Shown here in pieces: positions 43,701-50,881 of a stretch of 64,000 nt of DNA. Below the pieces are notes generated by a model that saw only the letters and a list, made by a program, of their open reading frames with translations, searched no databases and was not told where the DNA came from. The position numbers and the translations under genes are program-made. The DNA lies in NCBI GenBank assembly GCA_964565645.1, contig CAZMFQ010000002.1, positions 1 to 64,000 on the forward strand, read 5' to 3'. The stretch comes from JAHIQC01 sp964565645. Lineage in GTDB: Bacteria; Actinomycetota; Coriobacteriia; Anaerosomatales; JAHIQC01. Each line of letters opens with the position of its first letter. Within the stretch, counting starts at the first letter, position 1.

Positions 43701-44087
43701 ATGCCTCAATACGGGATGATCGTGTACTCGCCGGCCCCCGCTGACCCGATGTCCATGAGCCCCGAACACCTCGCCGCACTGGAGGCGTACCCCGATCAGG
43801 TGTTGAAGCTGAAGGGCAAGATACTTGGCGGCAGCTACTTCGCCAAGCAGCATGGCTTCGCATTCGACCCGAGCACAGTAGCCGTGACCATCGCCGGAGA
43901 CGACGGCGAAGAGCGCCCGCTGCCGACGTCAGGTCTCGTCGCAAGCGCCTTCTTCGTGGTCGCAGCGCCGAGCATCCAGGTGGCGGCTCAAATCGCCAAG
44001 TTGCATCCCGTCGCTCGAGAAGGGGCGGTGGAGGTGCATCCGATCTTCAAGCCCGCGGACCTCATCCAGAACGACTACGACGATTAG
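43701..44087 (+). CDS. YCII-like protein
   Basis: A 128-residue small protein with an alpha-beta ferredoxin-like fold expected. YGMIVYSPAPADP at the start and FFVVAAPSIQVAAQIAKLHPVAREGAVEVHPI near the end follow the YCII-related pattern. AAAGGAGTGAACC precedes the ATG. It is one of the few plus-strand genes next to the array. The function of the family is poorly defined. Confidence 0.75.
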   Translation: MPQYGMIVYSPAPADPMSMSPEHLAALEAYPDQVLKLKGKILGGSYFAKQHGFAFDPSTVAVTIAGDDGEERPLPTSGLVASAFFVVAAPSIQVAAQIAKLHPVAREGAVEVHPIFKPADLIQNDYDD

Positions 44088-44167
44088 GCGACCTGGCACT
44101 CCCCCAGCCGTTTCCCGCCTGAGTCCATCGTATGCGACGTAGTCGGGTTGATGTGCGACCGGACCGC

Positions 44168-44668
44168 TCAGCGAGGGTCGTGGATGTCGAGGAAGCTAGT
44201 CAGATCACCGAGCAGTTCCCGTGCTGCCGCCTCGACCCGCGACGTCAGGGCCTCTGGAGCCTGAAGCTCAGAGGCCTCCGCGACATGGCGCACGACGATG
44301 GCGTCGATGCCGGCGGCGGGCTCGATGAGCCGACCCGCGGACCAGCCCCGATTCCGCAACAACTCCCAGTACTGCCGCTGCAGGCTGCGGTTTCGCGCCG
44401 CCAGCCAGACCTCGAATGCGAAAGACTCATAGTCGAACACAACGGCGAGCTTGAGGCCACGGGACTTGAGCGAGGGCGGAAAGAGGGCGAAGTAGGTCAT
44501 GTCGAAGACGCCCTGATACAGAGCCGAGACAGCGCGGTCACCATCACGTGCCGCAAAGTGCGACCGGAGCTGCGACATGTAGCCCATGATCGAGCCATAG
44601 GCGCGCGGAACGCCGCCCTTGTCCAGCTGATCGTGCAGTAGCGCCAGGTCATCGCCGATAGATGGCAT
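44168..44668 (-). CDS. DUF7000-like conserved protein
   Basis: A 166-residue soluble protein. The pattern KGGVPRAYGSIMGYMSQLRSHF, then YQGVFDMTYFALFPPSLKSRGLKLAVVFDYE and FEVWLAARNRSLQRQYW, matches a widespread family of unknown function. It is on the minus strand just left of a decayed attC, so it may be an old cassette. No convincing attC remains at its own 3' side. Confidence 0.7.
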   Translation of the reverse strand: MPSIGDDLALLHDQLDKGGVPRAYGSIMGYMSQLRSHFAARDGDRAVSALYQGVFDMTYFALFPPSLKSRGLKLAVVFDYESFAFEVWLAARNRSLQRQYWELLRNRGWSAGRLIEPAAGIDAIVVRHVAEASELQAPEALTSRVEAAARELLGDLTSFLDIHDPR

Positions 44669-44686
44669 GTACTCCCCCGCGAGTCG

Positions 44687-44787
44687 GTCGAGCGTCTCTG
44701 CGCATCACCGGCGGCCCGCCTGCAAACGCTCCCTGCACGAGTCTACCTGACGAGACGTACCGTTCCGCATGGATGCGCATGTCAGCG
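44687..44787 (-). other. Decayed attC site
   Basis: This 101-bp segment keeps the array's attC body (tctctgcgcatcaccggc, gagtctacctga, atggatgcgcat) but its boxes are degraded to GTCGAGC and GTCAGCG. It lies just downstream of the CcdA/selenoprotein pair. Confidence 0.6.
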
Positions 44788-44821
44788 CACTCGCCGATTG
44801 GCGCGTGACCAGCGCCTGCGG

Positions 44822-45523
44822 CTAGCGACCAAGAAGCCGAGCAGGCACCTCGAACACGGCTATCAGGTAGTAGAGCGATACCCCCGCCATGATCAAGCCA
44901 GCAATGAAGGCTATGGAGCGCTCGTGGCGTACGATTGCGTTAACCATGCGTCGACTTGCCGCACGACTCACCAGAGAGAGCACGATGAGCGGAGTCCCGA
45001 TGCCGAGCCCGAACGCGAGGAAGTTCAGGATGCTGGCCAGGGGATCGGCAATCAATGTGGTCCTAGCCAAGAACGCGGCGATGAAAGCAGGGTTGCACGG
45101 AATGACGATCGCGCCGAAGAAGAAGCCATAGAGATAGCTGGCCAGCAGCGGGCTCTTGGGCTCAGGCAGGCGGACCTTGTGACGAATCTCCACCCCCGCC
45201 ATCATGAGGACGCCGATCACAGCAAGAATCGTGAATGCGATCGGTGAGACGATTCCGATCACGCGCTGCAGCGACTCTTGGAGAAGCGTCGTGAACACCA
45301 CGCCGAGCAAGCCCATGAAGCTGATGACTCCAAGAGTCACGACGAATCCGGTCCACGCGAGCACCTTGCGATCGTCGCGATCCCGTTTCGCAAGTCGGGC
45401 CATTCGCACCAAGAACGCCGGGTAGAGTGGGATCACGCACAGGGCCGTAAGAGGCGTGAGCAGCCCGAGAACGAAACTCGTTCCCACGAACCTCAAGGCA
45501 TCCAAGCTAGCGTCCCTTCGCAA
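44822..45523 (-). CDS. CcdA/DsbD-like thiol-electron transport membrane protein
   Basis: Polytopic protein of 233 residues that should move electrons from cytoplasmic thioredoxin to extracytoplasmic thiol proteins. Six hydrophobic segments are visible, with one Cys in the first (LTALCVIPLYPAF) and the partner Cys in the fourth (VIPCNPAFIAAF), the CcdA redox pair. It overlaps the upstream selenocysteine thioredoxin-like gene by 17 bp, which makes that lipoprotein its natural electron acceptor. The pair lies between two decayed attC sites, so it may be an old cassette. Confidence 0.85.
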   Translation of the reverse strand: MRRDASLDALRFVGTSFVLGLLTPLTALCVIPLYPAFLVRMARLAKRDRDDRKVLAWTGFVVTLGVISFMGLLGVVFTTLLQESLQRVIGIVSPIAFTILAVIGVLMMAGVEIRHKVRLPEPKSPLLASYLYGFFFGAIVIPCNPAFIAAFLARTTLIADPLASILNFLAFGLGIGTPLIVLSLVSRAASRRMVNAIVRHERSIAFIAGLIMAGVSLYYLIAVFEVPARLLGR

Positions 45524-46094
45524 TCTCGGCCCTGAGCTCGTCGGCGTCCTTCAGACCACTCGGGAGCAGTCGCGCGGAGCTTTGGTCTGCCGAAATCAGA
45601 ATGATCGGCGCTTGAGGGGGCGTGACCACCTCGGGTCCGTATTCGCTGACGAGCACCTTGGTCAGCTCCTGCGGCGAAATGGCGACCGGTTCAGTCAGCC
45701 CACGGCTCTTCCAGGTGTCACGAATGAGTTCCGCATCCTCGTTCTCGTCCGTATCGATCGCCACCAGGACCGTCCCGCGATCCTCGTCCAGCAGCTCAGC
45801 CAAGATGACCTGCTGGCGCTTGCACGTGCTTCACCAGGCGGCGAACGCATGAAGCAAGATGGGTTTGCCTCTGTAGTCCGAAGGCCGGAACTCCTTGCCC
45901 GTCACAGCATCGGTCAGGGGCGTGTCGAGCCAAGCGATGGAGGCAGACGGCGCTGTCGGCTCCGGCATCTCGGTGGAAGTCGCCGAAGGTGGAATGTCAC
46001 TCGGCTGCGGAGCGGTGACGACACGGTCCGAGGTGCAGCCACAGACAACGAACAGCGCAGCAATCGACATGCTTGCGATCCAAGTTCGTCTCAA
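45507..46094 (-). CDS. TlpA/thioredoxin-like lipoprotein with a UxxC (selenocysteine) active site
   Basis: Extracytoplasmic thiol-disulphide protein of 195 residues if UGA at 45831-45833 is read through. A lipoprotein signal (SIAALFVVCGC) is followed by a thioredoxin-like domain. The active site reads HAFAAW-U-STCKRQQ, with U88 and C91, where relatives have WCxxC. The frame continues with LVAIDTDENED and the cis-proline segment PQAPIILIS. A hairpin with GGUC in its loop lies 10 nt after the UGA. Overlap with the CcdA-like gene supports a shared redox role. A simple nonsense mutation would not preserve the downstream half so well. Confidence 0.85.
45793..45820 (-). promoter_or_regulatory. SECIS-like hairpin of the thioredoxin-like selenoprotein
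   Basis: On the minus strand AGC-G-CCA pairs with TGG-CTG-AGCT around the loop GCAGGTCATCT. The AGGTC in the loop resembles the AGGUCU loop of the E. coli fdhF element. It begins 10 nt after the UGA at 45831-45833. Confidence 0.6.
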
Positions 46095-46175
46095 GAGAGA
46101 GCCTCCTCGTCGCTTCAGGGCCCACTTGCTCCGCTGCCTGGGTGTATACCCCTACCGTGCCGTGCCCTGCGATGG

Positions 46176-46275
46176 CGCAAAGGTTCTCGCGCTTCACCGG
46201 CAGCGCGCCTCAACGAGCTTCCTTCCCGAGCCTACCTGACCCAGTCGCGCGTTCCGCCTGATGCGCGGGCCAGGT
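46176..46275 (-). other. Decayed attC site (100 bp)
   Basis: The body (tctcgcgcttcaccgg, cgagcctacctgac, gatgcgcgggcc) aligns well with intact sites such as 49713-49812, and the length is the same. The outer boxes have decayed to CGCAAAG and GCCAGGT. It closes the methyltransferase-like cassette at 46298. Confidence 0.7.
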
Positions 46276-46297
46276 CTACCCGTGATCGTGAGAGGCA

Positions 46298-46924
46298 TCA
46301 GCTCTTGCGCACGAAGACATAGCCTGCGACCGACTTCGTGAATGCCGGTCCTCGCATGTCGCTCTCGAGCTCTGTGCGGTCGGGCTCCATCCCTGACTTT
46401 GGGATCATGTAGGTCTCGAGCTCCTGCGATGAGAACGTGAAGTGTTCCGAGCGTCTGCGGTAGACAGCCACGAGCTCGAAGTCAGAATCGAGACGGCCCA
46501 TGCTCGCATCTCCATGACTGTTGTTCACAGCCAAGTAGCCACCGGTCCTCAAGTAGCGTTTGCAGTCGCGGGACACGAAGCCCGCGTACTGCGAGATCAG
46601 CAGATCGAAGTAGGCTTCGGGCTCCTGCAGCGGTGTGGCGAAGTCTTGATGGTGGAAGCGAATGACGGGCTCCCGTGCGTAGGTTCGCCGCTTCTTCACG
46701 AGGGTCATGGTCCCCGGATCGGCAAAGAAGGCCGCAGCTCGCCTGTCAGAGTCGACGTAGGCGACTTCAGGGATCACGAACGAGGGTGTGACATGGACGA
46801 AGCAGCCGGGGTACAGAGCACTGCCGATTCCAAAGCGCTCAACCAGGCCTTCGAAGAGGCCGAGGCGTTCGTCAGCCTTGTCCACGTGGTACTTCCGGTA
46901 GGTCGCGGCTGGCTTGTTGACCAT
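46298..46924 (-). CDS. Cassette gene: methyltransferase-like conserved protein
   Basis: About 208 residues, soluble. The order YPGCFVHVTPSFVIPEVAYVDSDRRAAAFF followed by YFDLLISQYAGFVSRDCKRYLRTGGYLAVNNSHGD looks like a class I SAM-dependent methyltransferase-type Rossmann fold with the late motif VNN, but the first glycine-rich loop is atypical (LYPGCFVH). The ATG at 46922-46924 is preferred; GGAGTGAGG precedes it and the attC edge lies 25 bp upstream. It is the leftmost cassette with an intact attC on its 5' side. Confidence 0.7.
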   Translation of the reverse strand: MVNKPAATYRKYHVDKADERLGLFEGLVERFGIGSALYPGCFVHVTPSFVIPEVAYVDSDRRAAAFFADPGTMTLVKKRRTYAREPVIRFHHQDFATPLQEPEAYFDLLISQYAGFVSRDCKRYLRTGGYLAVNNSHGDASMGRLDSDFELVAVYRRRSEHFTFSSQELETYMIPKSGMEPDRTELESDMRGPAFTKSVAGYVFVRKS

Positions 46925-46948
46925 GGATGTCAGCCTCACTCCGGATCG

Positions 46949-47049
46949 ACCTGACGTCATTGGGTGTGAGCTGAAGCGCGCCCTACACTATCTCCCTGCC
47001 CGAGTCTACCGCACACGGGCGCGCATTCTGCTCGACGCCCGGGTTGGAC
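46949..47049 (-). other. attC site
   Basis: 101 bp between acctgac (46949-46955, one mismatch) and GTTGGAC (47043-47049). It has the common apex cgagtctaccgcacacgggcgcgc. It belongs to the small-ORF cassette on its right. Confidence 0.8.
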
Positions 47050-47178
47050 CGCGGCGATCACACGTCCGACGTCTCTGGTGGAGGCGTCGGCTGACAGGAG
47101 CGACTTCACGAGCAGGTGCTGAGCCGACCTTCCACTCTGAAGCTCGAGACGCTTCTGCTTGTTCTTGTCCATCACCAT
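46957..47178 (-). CDS. Cassette gene: 73-residue protein reading into its own attC
   Basis: The ATG at 47176-47178 has AAGAGGCGA upstream. The first ~43 residues (MVMDKNKQKRLELQSGRSAQ) are Lys/Arg/Gln-rich and helical in look; the remaining ~30 are encoded by the attC itself and should be poorly conserved. A second ATG lies two codons on. I do not recognise it. It occupies a very short cassette (47050-47212 plus attC), so either this ORF is the cargo or the cassette carries no gene. Confidence 0.5.
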   Translation of the reverse strand: MVMDKNKQKRLELQSGRSAQHLLVKSLLSADASTRDVGRVIAAVQPGRRAECAPVCGRLGQGDSVGRASAHTQ

Positions 47179-47211
47179 TCGCCTCTTGTCGCCTGTGATG
47201 TCGTCGTAGCT

Positions 47212-47296
47212 GGCGAACCGCGCCTTGCATGACTTGATGACAGGCGAGCATATGTGCCCAGGCCGGGGTTTGTCGGAGTGGAAGCGCGGGTTAGGT
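47212..47296 (-). other. attC site
   Basis: 85 bp between GGCGAAC (47212-47218) and GTTAGGT (47290-47296); the centre is less palindromic than in other sites. The stop codon of the DinB-like gene lies inside the GTTAGGT box, common for cassettes. Confidence 0.65.
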
Positions 47297-47770
47297 ACTC
47301 CGCGGTTCCGCCGAGGAGTAGGCCAGTCGGACCTTGCGAAGATGCTCACTTACGTGGTCGTTCACCACGGTGAGGTGCTCAGCGGGCGCATAGGGGCGGG
47401 AGCCCGCCTTGTACGGGATCAAGACAACGTGAGGATTCAGGACCGAGCGTTCGATGGTGCGCTGCGCTCGGGACAAGCGCTCCACGAGTTGCGTGACTGG
47501 CTGGTCTGCAGACTCATCTGACGCTCGCTGAGCCAACTGAGCGTAGGTACCTCTGAGCGGGGTCGGCTTGTCCCCGCGAGCGAGTGCTTCGACGTTTCGC
47601 GCGAAGCTCTCGTGCCAGAACACGATGTGAACGAGTGCGTCTCTGGCCGTCCACGATGAGTTCACAAGAGCACTGGCCTCGCCGATGCCATCGTAGAACT
47701 CGATGACCTGGTCGATCGTCTCGCCAAGCCACCGGAGAAGTATGCGACTGTCATCCACGCTCTCACCCAT
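47291..47770 (-). CDS. Cassette gene: DinB/ClbS-like four-helix protein
   Basis: A 159-residue helical protein of the ClbS/DfsB or DinB-like type. The marks are LLRWLGETIDQVIEFYDGI and WTARDALVHIVFWHESFARNV, plus a C-terminal EHL...HVSEHLRKV helix that supplies the metal-binding His residues. Relatives include hydrolases that protect DNA from colibactin and thiol-transferases. It ends in its attC (stop TAA in the outer box). Confidence 0.8.
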   Translation of the reverse strand: MGESVDDSRILLRWLGETIDQVIEFYDGIGEASALVNSSWTARDALVHIVFWHESFARNVEALARGDKPTPLRGTYAQLAQRASDESADQPVTQLVERLSRAQRTIERSVLNPHVVLIPYKAGSRPYAPAEHLTVVNDHVSEHLRKVRLAYSSAEPRST

Positions 47771-47789
47771 GGTTCTTCACGGCGGATGT

Positions 47790-47893
47790 GCGCAACGTGT
47801 CTGCGCCTCAGCCGAAGCGCGCACCGCGCACTGCTGTGCACTTGAGTCTACCGCTTTGCGGGGCGCGCTTTCTGCTGGAAGCGCGGGTTGGAC
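47790..47893 (-). other. attC site
   Basis: 104 bp between GCGCAAC (47790-47796) and GTTGGAC (47887-47893), with the apex cttgagtctaccgctttg. It follows the methyltransferase cassette at 47973 in reading direction. Confidence 0.85.
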
Positions 47894-47972
47894 AGAGAAC
47901 GGTTGGCACAGGGCCGAGTGGTTCGGCGAAGTGACCTCCCGGCATCTGGGCCAGCAACGCTTCGCTGGACTT

Positions 47973-48644
47973 CTAGGGACGCGTTGCGACCGCACCCTCA
48001 AGTGTGACCGGCATGCGCCAGGGTCGCCTAAGTCGGTATGGTGCTGTGTTCTCAAAGCCTGCCCCGGTGAGCGCGTCCATGAGCGCGCTACTGTCCCTCA
48101 GGTTCTTCAGCTCCAGCGCGGGATTGTTGGGCTTGACGTGACCTAGCGGGAGAAGGGGGCGCCCGAAGTCCCAGATGCTGATGCGGCCGCCAGAGACGAG
48201 GACTCGTCGTGCTTCAGCGAGAAAGCGTGAGAAGGGCTCGTCGTCCAGATGCTTGACCATGGCATTGGCCATCAACAGATCGAACGATGCGTCCGGGAAC
48301 GGCAGCTCCACGGCAGAACAGACCTGTATGTCCATCTTCGTGTCGGGAGTGACGATGGTTGCCAGCCGACGCTGTGCGTCCGCGACCATCAGGGTACTCA
48401 CATCAATGCCCGCCAACATCTCGCGGCCGTGCCCGCGAGTGTAGATGTCTGCCAGCCACAGTCCCGTCCCGCAGCCTGCGTCAAGCACCCGGGTATAGGT
48501 TCCCCCACCAAGACTCTCTAGGACCGTAGGCACTTCGATAGGCCTGCGCCTGCGCAGGTACCAGCGCATGTACCACGAGAACGGTCCGAACCCCGTCAGA
48601 CCTCGCTCGTAGCCCTTGCCAATCGCCACTTCGTCTGGTTGCAT
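47973..48644 (-). CDS. Cassette gene: class I SAM-dependent methyltransferase
   Basis: A 223-residue soluble enzyme. Motif I is VLDAGCGTGLWLADI, followed by LAGIDVSTLMVADAQ (acidic loop), ELPFPDASFDLLMANAMVKHL and a post-motif RRVLVSGGRISIWD, all of the UbiE/COQ5-like group. The substrate is unknown; the neighbourhood gives no pathway. GGGGGGGCCGC precedes the ATG at 48642-48644. It is a complete one-gene cassette. Confidence 0.88.
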   Translation of the reverse strand: MQPDEVAIGKGYERGLTGFGPFSWYMRWYLRRRRPIEVPTVLESLGGGTYTRVLDAGCGTGLWLADIYTRGHGREMLAGIDVSTLMVADAQRRLATIVTPDTKMDIQVCSAVELPFPDASFDLLMANAMVKHLDDEPFSRFLAEARRVLVSGGRISIWDFGRPLLPLGHVKPNNPALELKNLRDSSALMDALTGAGFENTAPYRLRRPWRMPVTLEGAVATRP

Positions 48645-48701
48645 GCGGCCCCCCCGGTGCCACTGACATTCCCGGCACGAGCACTCAGCTCGCTAGCTTC
48701 T

Positions 48702-48809
48702 GTCCGACGTCCGTTCTTGCGTTTGACCTGCAAGACGAGGCCTTGGCTTCGTCTGCAGAGAGCGTAGCTCTCCAGGCCTTGTCTTGTCAGGTCGAAACGC
48801 GGGTTCGAC
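48702..48809 (-). other. attC site with a long palindrome
   Basis: 108 bp between GTCCGAC (48702-48708) and GTTCGAC (48803-48809). The arms ctgcaagacgaggcctt and aggccttgtcttgtcag are complementary over ~15 bp. Its sequence differs from the others except at the ends. Confidence 0.85.
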
Positions 48810-48815
48810 GGCGAG

Positions 48816-49676
48816 TCAGGGGAATCGGGACTTGATGAACCGGACGATCTCCTTGTTCGCTTTGCGGGCTTCCGGAACGAAGGGGGCGGTCATCTGGAAG
48901 ACGTGGAACATGCCTGGCCACGCGACCGTCTCCGTCTGCACTCCTGCCGCCGCTGCACGCTCACCGAACGGCACGACGTACTCTGCGAGCATCTCGTCGC
49001 CTCCGACCTGTAGAAGCATGGGGGGCAGTCCGACGAGATTCGCATACGCTGGCGATATGAGCGGGTCAGTCGGGTCGTGATCGCCGACGTATGCTTCGAC
49101 CGAGCGTCTGAAGAACTCGTCTCGCGCCGCGCCGCCTGGAAGATCGGTTATCGCGGATATTCCGATGCAACCCGCAGGAAGCGGCTCACCCGCGTCTCTC
49201 AAAGCGATCATCAGCGCCAGAGTCAGGTTACCGCCCGAGGATTCACCTGCAACTACGATGCTGTCGGGAGAGATGCCGCTTTGCCGCAGCCATCGGTACG
49301 CGGCGATACAGTCATCGAGCGCTGCCGGGAAAGGATGTTCCGGAGCGAGCCTGTAATCGATGGCGAATCCACGCGTTGCGCTCGCTCGCGCCAGTCTGGA
49401 CACGAAGGAGCGGCTGGCCTTGGCCGACCCGGAGAACCACGCGCCGCCATGTATGTACATCAGCACGCACCCGTCGTCCGCGCCCGCGGGTACGAGCCAT
49501 TCAGCGGAAACGGCATCCGTGTCGACGGGGACGACTCGAACGCCACGGCATGGTCTCATCATCACGTCGGGCACGCGGTTGATCTTGCGACGCAGCTCCA
49601 TGAGGTCGCTCTCACCCCATGAGCGCGTAGACCTGCCGACGAAGTACTCCACAAGACGACTCTGGAGACTGGCCAT
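48816..49676 (-). CDS. Cassette gene: HSL-family alpha/beta-hydrolase (esterase)
   Basis: A 286-residue carboxylesterase-like protein. The oxyanion-hole motif MYIHGGAWFSGS, the nucleophile elbow VVAGESSGGNL (Ser in GESSG), and a late GDHDPTDP and GMFHVFQ (His) give a full catalytic triad. These mark the hormone-sensitive-lipase family. GAGGGG lies before the ATG, and its stop is seven bases from the attC box. Substrate unknown. Confidence 0.9.
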   Translation of the reverse strand: MASLQSRLVEYFVGRSTRSWGESDLMELRRKINRVPDVMMRPCRGVRVVPVDTDAVSAEWLVPAGADDGCVLMYIHGGAWFSGSAKASRSFVSRLARASATRGFAIDYRLAPEHPFPAALDDCIAAYRWLRQSGISPDSIVVAGESSGGNLTLALMIALRDAGEPLPAGCIGISAITDLPGGAARDEFFRRSVEAYVGDHDPTDPLISPAYANLVGLPPMLLQVGGDEMLAEYVVPFGERAAAAGVQTETVAWPGMFHVFQMTAPFVPEARKANKEIVRFIKSRFP

Positions 49677-49712
49677 GTCCGTTTCCCCTCAAACGTCTGG
49701 CTGACTCGGTCC

Positions 49713-49812
49713 GTCGAACGTTCTTGCGCTTCAGCTGAAGCGCGCCCTCGCGCGCTTCTTGCTCGAGTCTACCTGACTCGGGCGCGCCTTCTGCTGGAAG
49801 CGCGGGTTAGGT
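49713..49812 (-). other. attC site
   Basis: 100 bp between GTCGAAC (49713-49719) and GTTAGGT (49806-49812). It is the best example of the common type: cgcttcagctgaagcgcgcc on one arm, ggcgcgccttctgctggaag on the other, and tcgagtctacctgac at the apex. Confidence 0.9.
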
Positions 49813-49820
49813 GAGTCTTG

Positions 49821-50741
49821 CTACGCGTCCAAGAATCGAAGTACTCGCTCGGCGATAATCTCGGACTGCACGGACAGCATGCCGTGACCACAGTCTTCGA
49901 AGACTACGGTCTCGATCTGGGGCGCTACGCCGGCGAGCCGCGACACGGCAGTCTTGGCCGAATACATCTTCTCATCGGCCCCGGCCGCATACAGCACCGG
50001 TATCCTGATGGCGCGCAACTCCGCATCGCTGAACTTGCGGGGGCCCATGAGGCGTCCAACCTCCTTGGTGTTGAAGCACTGTAGGCCCATCACGACGTCG
50101 TCGACGTACTCCCGAAAGCCGTTTGAATCCGCCTGCTCGAAGTCTGGCATGAGCCAACTCATCAGCGCACCCACCGTGCGACGGGATGGCTTCCTTGTTG
50201 CCGAGCTGGAGAGTGGACCCCCTTTGAGTCCTCCCAGGGAACTCAAGAGCACGGTGGCGCCAGGAGACAGCCAAACGGACTTCGCGAGTCGCTGCGGTGC
50301 ATGTAGCGTGTACTCTGCGGCCAACCAGCCACCTCGAGAAAGTCCGAGCAGATTGAGGTCGGTTGTTAGGTCAAGAGAGTCGAACAGGTCATCAAGCCAT
50401 GTCATGAAGTCCTTCGTCGCTCTAACTCGACGAGCGCTCACGCTTCGCCCGAAGTCCACGATGTTGTCCACCGTGTACGTTCGACAGTGTTCTGATAGCG
50501 CGGCAACAAACGCTGGCGCCCACGAAAGAGAGTGCGCCCAGACTCCCCCCAGCATCACGAATGGTGGTCCGTCTACAGGACCGCTGACCCGCACGAGCGT
50601 TTCACCCTGAGGTGTCCTGACCGTCCTTGTGTCCGAGGGAACAGGCCACGCTTGGGCTTGAGCGTCGTAGCGGGCCAAGTACAGATCACGAGCCTCTATC
50701 GAGCGAAACGGATGGAAGTCAGTCAGTTCAGTCGTCGACAC
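49821..50741 (-). CDS. Cassette gene: alpha/beta-hydrolase
   Basis: About 306 residues. The nucleophile elbow is LLGLSRGGWLAAEY (Ser in GLSRG), the oxyanion region PFVMLGGVWAHSLSWA, the acid lies near PVLYAAGADEKMYS, and the His in VVFEDCGHGMLSV. It belongs to the haloperoxidase/prolyl-aminopeptidase-like alpha/beta hydrolases; specificity is open. The GTG at 50739-50741 with GGAAAGGA upstream is preferred to codons nearer the attC. Confidence 0.85.
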   Translation of the reverse strand: MSTTELTDFHPFRSIEARDLYLARYDAQAQAWPVPSDTRTVRTPQGETLVRVSGPVDGPPFVMLGGVWAHSLSWAPAFVAALSEHCRTYTVDNIVDFGRSVSARRVRATKDFMTWLDDLFDSLDLTTDLNLLGLSRGGWLAAEYTLHAPQRLAKSVWLSPGATVLLSSLGGLKGGPLSSSATRKPSRRTVGALMSWLMPDFEQADSNGFREYVDDVVMGLQCFNTKEVGRLMGPRKFSDAELRAIRIPVLYAAGADEKMYSAKTAVSRLAGVAPQIETVVFEDCGHGMLSVQSEIIAERVLRFLDA

Positions 50742-50806
50742 GGTGGTCCTTTCCCCCGGACACGCCCCACGCCCCCCCCGGTGTGAGATGTGCAATTCAG
50801 AATCTC

Positions 50807-50870
50807 ACCCAACGTTGTTGGCTTCAGCTGCAGCCGCGAAGCGGCTGTCTGCTGGAAGCCATTGTTGGGC
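50807..50870 (-). other. Short canonical attC site of a different type
   Basis: 64 bp between ACCCAAC (50807-50813) and GTTGGGC (50864-50870). In cassette direction it reads GCCCAACAATGGC...GCCAACAACGTTGGGT, with the AACAA/ACAACGTT ends usual in proteobacterial integrons, unlike the AACCCG ends of the rest. The stem is agcCGCgaaGCGgct-like and very regular. It belongs to the NTPase cassette. Confidence 0.92.
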
Positions 50871-50881
50871 AGCTGGCGCCG

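Noticed and set aside
44088..44160. A possible attC remnant left of the DUF7000-like gene
   Set aside because: Only gagtcca and cgggttgatg recall the array's sites; no matching left arm was found.
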